Shown here: positions 23,846 through 35,183 of the stretch, one piece after another
How positions within the stretch are numbered: position 1 is the stretch's first letter
How the letters are laid out: each line of letters starts with the position of its first letter
Assembly: GCF_001659605.2 (NCBI RefSeq)
Contig: NC_035164.2
Coordinates: 23,478,500-23,542,499, forward strand
Length of the DNA: 64,000 nt
Origin: Manihot esculenta
Lineage: Eukaryota > Streptophyta > Magnoliopsida > Malpighiales > Euphorbiaceae
Reading direction: 5' to 3'
Program-made: the position numbers and the translations under genes
The notes under the pieces: model-generated
What the model saw: the letters and a program-made list of their open reading frames with translations, nothing else
Told to the model about the DNA's origin: nothing
Databases searched by the model: none

Positions 23846-23882
23846 GAACATTCGGGGACGAATGTTCTTAAGGGGGGGAGAA
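23846..23882 (+). promoter_or_regulatory. Hairpin plus polypurine tract of element 1
   Basis: A perfect 9-bp inverted repeat, GAACATTCG (23846-23854) and CGAATGTTC (23859-23867) with the four-base loop GGGA, is followed after two bases by the polypurine tract AAGGGGGGGAGAA (23870-23882) that abuts the 3' LTR. The polypurine tract primes plus-strand DNA synthesis. The hairpin and its spacing are identical in element 2. Confidence 0.88.
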
Positions 23883-25289
23883 TGTAATACCCGGCTAGAC
23901 CCCGGTATCGGAATTCCTACGTTCCGGCGGATTTTCCGTTGGAATCCGGGATTCGAGGATGTCGGAGCTTGCCCTAAGGGTATTAGAGAGGTTTTTAAAA
24001 TGGTTTTATCAAGTTTGCATGATTTTGAGTTAAGAAAATTGAGTTTTGAAATGAACAGGCCAAGGGGACAAAAGCCAGGTTCGGCCGCCGAAGGTGAAGT
24101 TCGGCCGCCGAAGGTTGCATGGTTTCGCATGCACGTTAGGCCGCCGAAGGAAGAGTCGGTTGGCCACTACAAAAGCCCCTTTGCCCGAGACTTGAGTGTT
24201 AAACACTCTGTTTTTGGGTCAAAGGTGGGTTCAAGCTCTCCTTGGTGTGATTTCTCATGTTTTCCTCAAATCTTGCATGTTTTAACTTGATTTGAGCTTT
24301 GTTTTAGAGTTTTGAGCAAAAGGAAGCAAAGTTGAGCACTTGGAGATTTTGATTGAGTTTTCCCCCATCTCCAAGCTTGGATCATCAATCCTCTAGTTCT
24401 TCAAGAGGTAAGCATGGATCCTCACCTCCCCTTATGTTTAAAGCAAGTTTTAAGAAGTTTTGGAGAGTTTTATGGCATGTTTTGGGGTATAAGCATGAGT
24501 TTGAGCATATGTTGAGCATATGCGTGTTGTAGTTGTTTTTGGGGCTTGAGCTAGGTTTTAGGCCTCTATATGCATGAGATATGTTATAGGTTAGTTGAGA
24601 AGTGTTGGTATGCATGTTGGGTGTTTGATAGGATTTTGGAGGCTGAGAGCATGAGTTGTGCTGGATTCTGCCTTTCTGGAGAATCCAGGTTCGGCCGCCG
24701 AAGCAAGGTTCGGCCGCCGAACCCCTTGTGGAGGCAGTTTCGGCTGCCAAACCTTGCCCCCGAAAGCTAGGCTTTCGGGTAAGAAAGGGACTTTCGGCCG
24801 CCGAAAGAGGGAGTTCGGCCGCCGAAAGTGCATGAGTTTCGTCTCTGGACGAGACTTTCGGCCGCCGAAGGTGCCGCCGAACATGCATGAGTTTCGTCTC
24901 TGGAGGGGGGTTTCGGCCGCCGAACCAGCCGCCGAAAGTGCCCTGTCCAGCTTTCTTTTGCCTATTTTTCCATGCATGCCTATGATGTTTTAGAGGGGTT
25001 TTGGGGAGATATTAAGAGTTCTGTTTAAGTAAGTTTGGTCCTCATTTGAGTCCACCTGTGTAGGTGCGGACCCGAGGAACCAAGGAGGCCCACAGAGTTA
25101 GAATTACAGAGACTGCTCAGCAGGAAATAATACGATAGAGAGAGTACGTGACAGTTTTACGTTTAACTGTGATCATGTATGGGATTTATCAGGTACACAG
25201 AGTTGACAGTAGGCTTACTACGGGTCCCGGCGGCCTTAAGCCGATCTGGATCCTAGTGCCGGTGATGGTCCGGTAAGCGGGCTGTTACA
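23883..25289 (+). repeat. 3' LTR of element 1, internally deleted (1407 bp)
   Basis: Identical to the 5' LTR by eye except for one C/T difference near 24749, a G-run change near 24908 and loss of the segment equal to 17507-18352 (846 bp), joined at AGCAGG|AAATAAT near 25125. The missing part holds the second donor-like site, the stem-loop array and the second acceptor-like site. Because reverse transcription makes both LTRs alike, the deletion must have followed insertion. Confidence 0.93.
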
Positions 25290-25294
25290 ATAAG

Positions 25295-26479
25295 GGATGA
25301 CAAGTAGACAGACACTGAGGAGAGCTCTTGGTTCAAATTAGAGTTTGTATTTTATTTTTAAACACGGTTTTCTTGCATTAAAGTTTAAAAAAAAAAAAAG
25401 AAAAATAGAATTCTTCAGCGGAGGACATCATAAAAATCAATAATTTAGAAAAGAGAAAATCAAAGAGAAAAATCATAAGAGACAAAATTAGAGGAAACAA
25501 GAAAAGAGAAAATTAGAAAGAATCAAAGCAGATAAATTAGAAAGAAAAATCCAAAAAATAGAAGACTGAGGTTTTCTAAATAAGTCATAATTTTTTAAAA
25601 AATAGAATTTAAATTTTATGATAAGACTATCAGGCACACATGGAGCATACAATATGTTTCGTAAAATATCACATACATGCATCAACATATCATCTATAAA
25701 TGTCTAAAGAGTAGCATGCATACATCACTAAAAAACTTTAGTTATACCTATAAGGCATAGATAATATGCGTGGAAAGTATCTCAATTCAAGATACGTAAT
25801 CTAGTTTATTGTCGATTATGTGAGGATTTAATTCTCCTTCACAGGAGCCACATAGGAAACTTAGGATAACTTAGGAGAACCTACATGTGAATCCTCAAAA
25901 TCACACAGTCATAATCATATTGCATCTTCTCGAGAGTTTTAAGGTACAAAGCATGCCTTAAAGCTTCTACAATAGACTCAGGATATGGAGTCTAGGTTTT
26001 TTCAAACTACGTGAAAGTTTGATTCTTTTAAAATGGAAGATACATAGAAAGTCTATAAAAATCTAGGTGCAAACCTCAAATATACAATCACAGTCACAGT
26101 TGAGTCAGTTGCATAAGTCCTAATTGAAATAGTTATAGAAGATGGCGAGCTAAAACCTTATGCTGTATTAAGACTCTTTAATGAACCTCGAACACTATCC
26201 AACCTTTGTCAAAGTGGAGGACAAACAGTAGATCTATATTTTTGTTAGTAATATGCCCTACAGCCAATCTGTTGATTGTAGTTAGATATTATTGTTAATA
26301 TATTTTAAGTATTTAAATATAATTTTTTAAGGCAGTTATTAATCTTTAGTGTTAATTTAATTGAACCTCAAGTAAAGATAAAGTTCATGAGACTATATTA
26401 CTATGTAAAGAAAATTATAATGTGGTTATAATTGAGAGATTCCAATTACATTTAACTAATGTCTCTAAAGAAGTCCTTT
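25295..26479. other. Intergenic region, no gene recognised
   Basis: Host DNA right of element 1, AT-rich with several A-rich runs. From about 26249 there is a TGTAGGGCATATTAC-like sequence on the minus strand that could belong to the terminal repeat of the adjacent copia remnant. No open frame of note. Confidence 0.4.
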
Positions 26480-27418
26480 CCCTGGTACAGACTTTAGGCA
26501 TCTCAAGATGCAAAGTACAACCTACATATAAGTCTCGCGAGGGTCATGCATGAATTGGCTGAATAAGCTAACAGCATAGGCTATGTCCGGTCGAGTGTAT
26601 GAGAGATAAATCAACCTTCCTACCATTCTCTAGCATCTTCCAATATTCACGGAATCACCAGTTCTTGCTTCCAGCTTGTGATTACTTTCAATAGGAGATT
26701 CTGCTGGTTCACACCCCATCATACTAGTTTCTTTTTAAAGATCTAGAATACTTTCTTTGGGAGATGAAAATTCCTTTTTCTGATTTGGCCAGCTCGATAC
26801 CTAGGAAATATTATAGTTTTTTTAGGTCTTTGATTTCAAATTCCTGAGCCAACAACCACTTTAGTTGAGCCATTTCCTCTTTATCATCACCCGTCACCAC
26901 TATATCAACAACATACATAATAAGAAGGGTGATCTTACCCTTGTGATATTTGATAAAAAGTGTATGATCAACATTGCTTTGTTGATAATCAAAGGATATC
27001 ATAACTCTGCTAAACCTATCAAACCAAACTTTGGGAGATTGTTTTAGCTCATACAAAGCATTTTTTTAACCTGCATACCTTTTCTTGTGTCTTCTCATCA
27101 GCGAACCCAGGAGGAATTTCCATGAACACTCCTTCCTCTAAATCTCCATGGAAGAAAGCATTCTTCACATCAAACTGTTGTAAGTTCCAGTCCAAGTTGG
27201 TTGCGCAAGATAACAGAACTCTGATTGAGTTTATTTTTGCAATTAGGGAAAATGTCTCTTAGTAATCCACTCCATAAATTTGGGTGAATCCTTTGGCAAC
27301 TAATCTGACCTTAAACCGTTTAATTGTACCATCAGCTTTGTGTTTCACTGTGAACATCCAATTACAATCAATGAGTTTCTTTCCAGATGGGAGAGTGACA
27401 AGCTCCCGTGCCTTCTAC
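26480..27418 (-). mobile_element. Degraded Ty1/copia reverse transcriptase fragment
   Basis: On the minus strand the copia RT is plain: DWNLQQFDVKNAFFHGDLEE near 27160-27190, MYELKQSPKVWFDRF at about 27056, a decayed catalytic box MYVVDIVVTGDD near 26915, and then the [12 protein letters not shown] block near 26590. Stops and a missing residue (YVVD-I in place of YVDD) show it is dead. Homology ends at about 27418, where a gypsy remnant begins. Confidence 0.8.
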
Positions 27419-28147
27419 TGCCGAAAGTAGCCTACAACCTTTGGATGTATTAGAGCACATGCTTGTTATTTAAATTATTAAGGTCCGCTTCATTGACATT
27501 TGGGGGCGTGTTTTATCCATTGTTAGGAGTGAAAGAAATGATGACACCCTCGTTGGTGGCAATATTAGCAGCAATTCGTGAATTATCAGCCATTTTGAAA
27601 GTGGAAGAAGAGAGAGGTATTCTTTTATAAGAGAAAGAGTAGGAGATCAGTCGTAATCGAAATGAATAGAGAGGATTTAAAGGATTTTTCGGCAATGGAA
27701 CCAAATGATATTGCATAAATTATATTATTGATGTGACCAAAATGGAACAATGTTGTGATTGGGTAGACCTACAAAAAAGAGAATGTGAGGTGGTGAGTGC
27801 TCACGGCAGCCACTCCGACGCTCAAGTCAGTATACTGAAGAAGAGAGCGAATGTAATTAACTGCTTAGAACTTTTGTGTGAGAGAGAATAGCTACATTTG
27901 CCAATTTGATTCTTCTCATTTTATACTATAAGAAAGTAGAGACAAATATAATATACTGAACTGTGCTTGATAATAGTAATTTTGTGTCGAGACTCGCCCT
28001 ATTAAGGAGAGGGTGAGTCTTGTTGATAAACTGGATGTTAAGGTATTTGGGTCTTTATTTTCTCGAGTTGGACTGCGTTTTTCACTTATTAAATTTTTAC
28101 TACGTGGCCCTATCTTGTAGTGATAACTCATAACTTATTTTGGACAA
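27419..28147 (-). mobile_element. Ty3/gypsy remnant near gene D (LTR, PBS-like site, start of Gag)
   Basis: Reading on the minus strand: an LTR-like segment from about 28147 (TGTCCAAAATAAGTT) to about 27706, a primer-site-like TTTGGTTCCATTGCCG resembling the tRNA-Asp site of plant Tat/Athila elements, then a Gag start (MADNSRIAANIATNEG) at about 27587 that soon breaks off. The same pieces lie at 48520-49357 left of gene E, where the Gag region is longer, so this was present before the D/E duplication. Boundaries are approximate. Confidence 0.55.
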
Positions 28148-30041
28148 TTGTTATGTAATATTACTATCATAATTTCTAATTTAAAATCTAAAATTTATAA
28201 TTTAAAAATACATAGATTTAAAGATTCATATGAAGTATGGATTTATATTTTAAAGTAAGGATTAGTTAAGACTATAAGTGTTATCTATCTTTGGAGTATA
28301 TAGTTAAATAGAATTACAAATATGCTTATGTGAATGTAAACAAAAGTTAAAATATACAAATAAGTAACACTTGATATGGTGGATGTACCAATTTAAATTA
28401 GTAAAATTTATTTTAAAGGTTTCGCTATAATTCATTTTGATGGCCCAGTTTGTGGCTTTGAGCAAAAGGGGATCACACAACATTTTGCGGTGATAATTAT
28501 TTCTTTCTGTTCAAATCCTCCTTCCATACTAATTGGATATCCAGATAGCCAAGGGTTGTATTTAGTACTATTAAAATTTAGTAATGTTAAAATAGGTTTA
28601 AGTCTATGGACTGTTCAAAATTGTTCGTATTTTTTTTTAATTCAAACAAAAAATTTAGACTTTTTTCAAAATGAAGTTTTTTTACTTGACTTTTTTTGAG
28701 ATTGAGTCGGTATAGACCGGATTGGACAGATGACTATCTATTTTTAAAATACTGAAACAATATTATTTTAAAAATCAATTTTATTGTTCATAAATAAAAT
28801 TTAAAATGTGGATAGCAACAAAACAGTAGATAAAGAAAATGTATTAATTTTTTAACAACATTTAAATGTTGTTGATTTGGAGAAAGATGTTATCGATTGA
28901 TATTTTCTTATTTTGTATAGTTTTTAGTAAGTTTATTATGTTATTTATAAGATTTTAGTAGATTTTGTTCATATTTTAATTTAATTATATGTTAAATTAT
29001 TTTTTTTATTTGGAGATCTTAAATTGTAATAAAGTTATTAAAATTATAATTTTTTATTATTTTTATATTAATTTCTACCAGTGATGCATAGAAGATTATT
29101 GTAGTATTTGATTAGATTGAAAAAACAAAAAACAAAAAAAAATATAAAATTAAAATTTATTTGTTGATTATTTTTTATTACAATTCTCTTGTGAATTGAA
29201 TTAATTTTTTTTAAATCCATTTTTTTATAGTATTGCATCTTTAAACAAAATAAACAAAATATTTGAGTAATATACGGTTTAAATTGAAAACCTAACTCAA
29301 CTGAATTAATTTAGAAATTTAATTTAATTTTTTATTTATTTTGATTCGATTTGATTTTTAATTTTAAAAATTTTAATTATTTCGATTCGATTCAGTTTTG
29401 ATAAAAAATTGAAAAAATAAAATAAAATTGATTAGTAATAATAATATATTATTTATAAATTTAATTCAATTTTCGATTAAAATTAATCTAGTTTGATTTT
29501 TATAAATAATAAAATATTAATTTTTAATTTATTTAATTAATTTAAAATCGAATCAAGCATGCTAACCCCTGCCAGGAGCAAAAGTTACCAAGCCAGGCCG
29601 TAGGAGTTCATCAGTTTCTATATGTCGTGTGGAGAGTAACGGTAGACGATGAGGAAAGAAAATTGTTGATGAAAAATAAAATATTAAAATATTATTTTCC
29701 TCCTAATTTTAAGTATGATTAAATGAATTATTCCACATCAACATATTTAAAGAGATTACTGTAAAAATCTCTCAATCTAAGAGCGTGAGATACCATGGTC
29801 TTACAATCTTAATTTTACACTCTATTTGAAAAGTATGAAACTATAAAATATTTTTATAATTAATTAAATAAATAATTTCAATTTTCTTAAAAATAAATAC
29901 TAATATAAATAAATACCCAATTTTAAATGATACACAGATTCAAACAAGAGTACTAAGATTGAAAGAAAAGTAAAGACCCATCACTCAACAGACCATAATA
30001 TATATATAACATAAGCAATCAGTGAACCAACATTGAAGTGA
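28148..30041. other. AT-rich 3' flank of gene D
   Basis: No gene. From about 28147 to 29220 it parallels 49358-50060 beside gene E with indels, and from about 29570 it parallels the 3' flank of gene C from 10205. From about 29697 to the gene the match to C is virtually base for base. Confidence 0.5.
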
Positions 30042-32214
30042 TTACGAAATGTTAAGCTTTCCAAGACCCAAATCCTCCTTGTAGAGTTTCCAGCGAACAT
30101 TAGCTAATGCAAGTTTCTCTTGAGCTCCAAGCCAATTCACATTAGCTTGCTTGATTTCACTTTCTAGTTTTTTCCATTCTTCTAAATCTTTGGAAACTTC
30201 TTTATTGCTTTTCTCCAACTCAACCAAAACAGACTTCTTATGAGCAACAACATCCTCCTTCTGTTTAATTAAGAGTTGAATTTGAGCCTCTAATTTTTCT
30301 TCTTCTGTTGAAAGTCTTAAGAATTCAGCCTCTTTGGAACTTAGCTCCTCATGCCTCTGTGCCAATTTTGCATCAAGATCAGCAGTTTTCTCTGACAGAG
30401 ATGTTCGACGAGCTTGAGCAGTTTCTGCAGTGGTTATAACCATAGGAACACTCTCTTTAAATTCTGCTAAGCAAGAAAGAAGACCTTGCAAAATTGTCTT
30501 CTCATTCAAATCCTTACTATGTTGAATGAGTGTAAGGATAATTCCCTCAATATTGCCATAGGCATTAGCTAGTTGTATAGCTTCTAATGGCATATTAAGG
30601 AACCCTTTTAATGCTTCTTTTTGTTTCTGAACATCAGGTTTAGATGCTTGGTTTGACATGGAGGTTTCGCTGCTCATAGTTCTAGTCCTGCTTGCAAGTT
30701 CTGTCAAGAGACCTTTAGATGTTGCATGCACATCTTGGGAAGATTTTACAGGCTCAGAGGGAGGATCCTGCCATGCAAACAAAACAGATACTGAAACTTT
30801 AAAATATCAGATTTAGGTGGCAAAGGCAAAACATCTGTGTAGTTTTCTATTTGAGTAGTACTGTAGAAGGCGGAGGAATCAGCCTCTTCTGCGTCTGATT
30901 TGATTTTAAACCGAACCATTTACTGTTGACCCTAAAAATAATTACCTTTGGAAGAATCTTTGTGTCAACAGTCACTGAAGGAGGAGGTGACGACTTGATG
31001 ACTTCCTTATCGGTGGTGGGAGTAGCAGCAGCTTGAATGCCTTCTTTGGTCTGGTTCAGTGGTTTAGTGTCTACTTTTGCTTTAGTATCAACTACTTCTT
31101 TTTCAGATGAAGGAACCTGGCTTGTTGGTGGTGCAGCCACTGGCTCAGATGGTTTAGTTTCATCCTTAGCCTCTTCCTTTTTAGGTTCAGGCTTTGAGTA
31201 ATGCTTGACACTACGAACAAGAATCTCAACTTCAAGTATAAGGGTGTCGCCCACAAGATAACCTTCAGCAGAATTTTTTATTTTGCTAAGAGGAATAAAA
31301 GATGGGAAACCCCAATCTTTATCAAATGCTTTGAATACATGTTCTGTATCTGCAAAAACATGAGAGGAAAAGACAGTGTTATGGGCATTCTTAGCACAAT
31401 CTAAAAATTTTAATTTTTAGACTAAATTGAGATTAAATTGACACTTTTAGGTTAATTTGAATAAAAATGTAAAATGGGCTGAATTAAACACACTCAATAA
31501 ATATAGGGGTGGAATTGAAAATTTAATATTTTTTATTTGGACAATGATAGATAAACAGATAAATATTGGTGTGTATATGTAAATATGCTAAAATGAGAGT
31601 ACCTTTTCTAACAGTCAGACTGTTATTGATTTGATTAATAACTGCAATGCTATATTTTGCATCTCTGCTCCATCCTTGCGGCAAACTTGTTGAGTCAGCG
31701 ACTTCCAAATATATTGACAAATAATCCGCTTTACTTCCTTTGGGGTAAACAATCAAACGCCTGCCAAAAAGTAAAAAGAGAAAATAATATTTACACGACA
31801 TAATATGAAAAAAATTATTAATTAAATTTTATAAAAAAAAATTATAATTAAGAGAAGTATTTTCATATTAAAAATATTATATTAAATATATCAAAATCTA
31901 CATGAGATTTAAAAAATATATATACTAATTAGTTGTCATTCAATAAATTTATTAGTAAATTTTTTAAAATATTAAAAATATTTTAATATATTTTTTAAAA
32001 TTATAAAAATTAATTAATCAATTTTCCATTTTAACCTCAATTGCATCAGAAAGATAAAAATAAATAAATAAATAAATAATAATTTGAGGAGAAGAGATGA
32101 AGGATACCATTGACAACCGCCAGCATAGAAAACCTCAGAATAAAGTTCTTTTTGAGTCAATGTGGAGAAATTGTTAATTCTCCATGTGAATTTAAACGGA
32201 GTTGCATCCCCCAT
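30042..32214 (-). CDS. MATH domain and coiled-coil protein, copy D (four coding exons, 464 aa)
   Basis: Coding exons: 32214-32108, 31760-31603, 31349-30946 and 30767-30042, all GT-AG, joining to 464 codons plus stop. The MATH domain (about residues 7-133) starts [18 protein letters not shown]. Exon 2 is clearly different from that of C (RLIVYPKGSKADYLSIYL instead of [18 protein letters not shown], about ten changes in 52 residues), while the last exon encodes exactly the same 241 residues as C. Exon 3 has one extra codon (SEKEVVD). The coiled coil is about residues 336-441. Likely an RTM3-type adaptor; the partner is unknown. Promoter and 5'UTR exon are at 33157-33236. Confidence 0.87.
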
Positions 32215-33156
32215 GTTAATTGCTCTAATTCCTGCATAATAAAAAAAAATTCATTTTTATTATTTAAAATAAAAAAATCAATTCTTTTTAATTTTAAAAA
32301 ATTTCATTTTAAAAAAATTAAAATCTTATATAATTTTATAAAAATTTATTTAAATTAATTTTCATAAAATAAATGGGACAAAGTTAATTGTTTTGATAAT
32401 AATAATAAATCAATGCAAATAATTCTAAATAGTTATAATTATAAAATGAATGGGATAAAGTTAATTGTTTTGATAATAATAATAAATTAATGCAAATAAT
32501 CCTAAAGTTATAATTATGAAATATTTTGATAATATGAGCTGCTGAGTCACGCCCAAAATCATCAAAATTTATTATGAAAATTGATCCATTAGAGAGAAAT
32601 TCCATCTATAATTGAGTAGGCTGGATTGATTGGAATCCAGACTCATCAAAAAGATCCAATTCATTTGACAGGACGGAGTAGTAGAACGACTCTATTAGCG
32701 CGAGCGTCAGAAGAGAATTAAATGGTCGCCTTACGATGGTGAAAAGGCATATATATCCGTATGTACGACTCTGTATGATAGCGATAGATGATACTGTAAT
32801 AGCGTGGCGATTATTCGTTACTAAACAACAAAGAAAAAAGAAATAAAGGAGGAAAATAGACCAAGCTCACTCATACGTAGAAAAATTCTATTTTCTTTTA
32901 GATTTCGATCAGATAATATAAAATTTTCCTACTTTCTTTCTCATATAAAGTTATTATATACAGAAATAGATAGATTTTAACCATCCATTATAATAAAATA
33001 CACACAAAAATCACTATGATTAATGAATTTAATAAAATTATTACACATATAATAATAATAATTTTGAAATTTCTCCTTTCGTAGGCTATAAATAAGAAAT
33101 AATGAAATAGTTTATAGAGAAATTTAAGAGGATCAAATAAAGAAAAACATAAATAC

Positions 33157-33236
33157 CTTGAATGATTGGGTGAGAGTGTTAGAAGAAAGACAAGTTCTTG
33201 AAAATCAGATACTGCAATATATATATATATAAAATA
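33157..33236 (-). promoter_or_regulatory. Core promoter and 5'UTR exon of gene D
   Basis: An AT dinucleotide run at 33217-33230 followed by AAAATAAAG forms the TATA region on the minus strand. The short leader exon ends CATTCAAG|GTATTT at 33157 and joins the acceptor TGCAG|GAATTAG at 32231. The arrangement is the same as at the left window edge and at gene C. Confidence 0.55.
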
Positions 33237-33240
33237 AAGA

Positions 33241-35083
33241 CAAGCCTCAATTACTTGTAAATTTATCTTTTCATATTCTGACCCATCTCTTACTTTTCAA
33301 TTTCCATGATTCTTTCCTTTTTATATCAAGGAATTACTTGCACAGTGTGTGTGCTTTATTCCCTTCCTTTCTTTCCTTAATTATCCTATAAACTTTTTAT
33401 AATTTATAATGTGGTTTTTCAAATTTAATAAAATTCAAAATTTATACCCGCTTGTTTAAAAAAAATATATATTTAAAAATATTTTTCATGGAAAATATAT
33501 TTTTATATTTTTTATAGAAAATATTAAAAATATTTTTTTTGAAAATATTTTTTTAACAAAATAATTTATTTTATATTTTTTAATTTTAATATGAAAAATA
33601 AAATATATTAATAAATTTATATATATAATTGTTAATAAATTCTCAAAATATAAAAAATAACTTAATTTTTTTATTTAAAAAATATTTTTCATTAATTAAT
33701 ATTTCTAAGTGTTCTAAACACTAAAAAATATGAAAAATTATTTATTTGAAAAATATTTTCTTCAAAATAAATGAAGTTTTAGTTATTAATATTTTAGTGA
33801 AAAATAATTTAATATCTATGATACTATTTTATCAAAATAGTCACTTCATTAAATTATATAGTTTAATCATTTTAATTTTAATAATTTATATAATTTATTT
33901 CAATAAATTAGTTTAGGTTGTAAAAGACGCTCTACACAACCAATTCCTCCTTAAGTTTAGTTTGATTAGGAAATATTTTCTAATTAAACACTAATTAACA
34001 AATTGCCAAGAAACGTACTTGAGGTTCTTCACTTTTCAACTGTTAACTGCTTTAAGAAATAGAGAAATCTAATTCTAATTTTGCCAACCATGTGGTTTAG
34101 TTAAATCATGCAATTAATTGTCACTTGTATTCAAACAATCTAAGCAATTACAGAACTAAATCATTCAAACTAACAATATATAGTTATGCAATTAAAAGCA
34201 ACGAGCCCTTATTGATTCTAATAGCAATGCAATAATAACATGAAGAACAAGTTGTATAAATACTAAAAAAATGGAAGTTTGACAATGGAGTTTCAGATCT
34301 CGCAATTCATAACAAAACTGAAATTTTCCCCACTTCAACTAGAAGAAGATGTGTTTAGCCATTCATGGTGCGCAAAGAATACATAAAGAGAAAAGAAAGA
34401 AGAAAAGAAGAGAAGTGTGGCGCCGCTGATGTTGCATGTTTACTGTTGGTTGCTACCTTTTTATAGATGCAAAAATCCTAGATCAGTCCTTTATGAGATG
34501 AAATTCCTTTTTGACTTGGTGTTTGATTCATTCCTTACTTGTATTTCTTCATAAATAGACTTTCTTGGGTGAAAGAATTCTTTTTTGCAGAGTGTTTGAT
34601 ATGTTTCAGATATGCCTTGATGTGTTTGAGATAGGATATAACTTTTAAAATTTGAATTTCTATAATTTCCGCGTTTCTGCACTTTTCTACTGGTGACAAT
34701 CGATTTTGGCAAATCGACTGCCCCAATCGCGAGTCTGTGATGTCTTGTTTTTCTCTGTTCTGCGGTAATTGATTTGGATAAATTGCTTGCCCCAATCGTT
34801 TATGTGCTGTCCTGTCCTTCTCAGTTTCTGCGGTAATCGATTTGACATATCAAAACTTGACTTTTGGCTTCTTCTTCCCTCCACTTGTGCAGCCTCCTTG
34901 GTCATTCTTTGAAGTTGATTGGGCCAAATCAACTTTTCAACACTTTTAGGCCATTTTTCACCAAGTTTCCATTTTCCATCATTTTTTGCAAAATATAATT
35001 AAAAGCATAAAATTAGATAGAAAATATATGGTTTAGCATCGATAATAATAAAAAATGTGCCTAATTTATGTTCGATCACATGT
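33241..35083. other. AT-rich spacer and 75-bp repeat, duplicate of 431-2300
   Basis: Matches 431-2300 nearly base for base, including the imperfect 75-bp tandem repeat at 34675-34852. No gene recognised. Confidence 0.5.
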
Positions 35084-35183
35084 TAAGCCACAAGGCAGAA
35101 ATCTGTTAGATCATCCGAGTATCAGTCCTGTACACAAGGCATCTCATGCCAGGCCACAAGACGGAAATCTATCAGACCATCCG

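Larger units (their letters stand above)
16266..25289 (+). mobile_element. Ty3/gypsy chromovirus, element 1 (9024 bp, TSD ATAAG)
   Basis: The element has a 5' LTR 16266-18517, PBS at 18521, an open Gag-Pol frame, a polypurine tract at 23870-23882 and a 3' LTR 23883-25289. The target duplication ATAAG lies at 16261-16265 and 25290-25294. The domain order (Gag, CCHC, protease, RT, RNase H, integrase, chromodomain-like C-terminus) identifies a chromovirus, probably Tekay/Del. By eye the aligned LTR parts differ at only one substitution and one G-run change in about 1400 bp, so insertion was recent. The 3' LTR has lost 846 bp. Confidence 0.95.
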
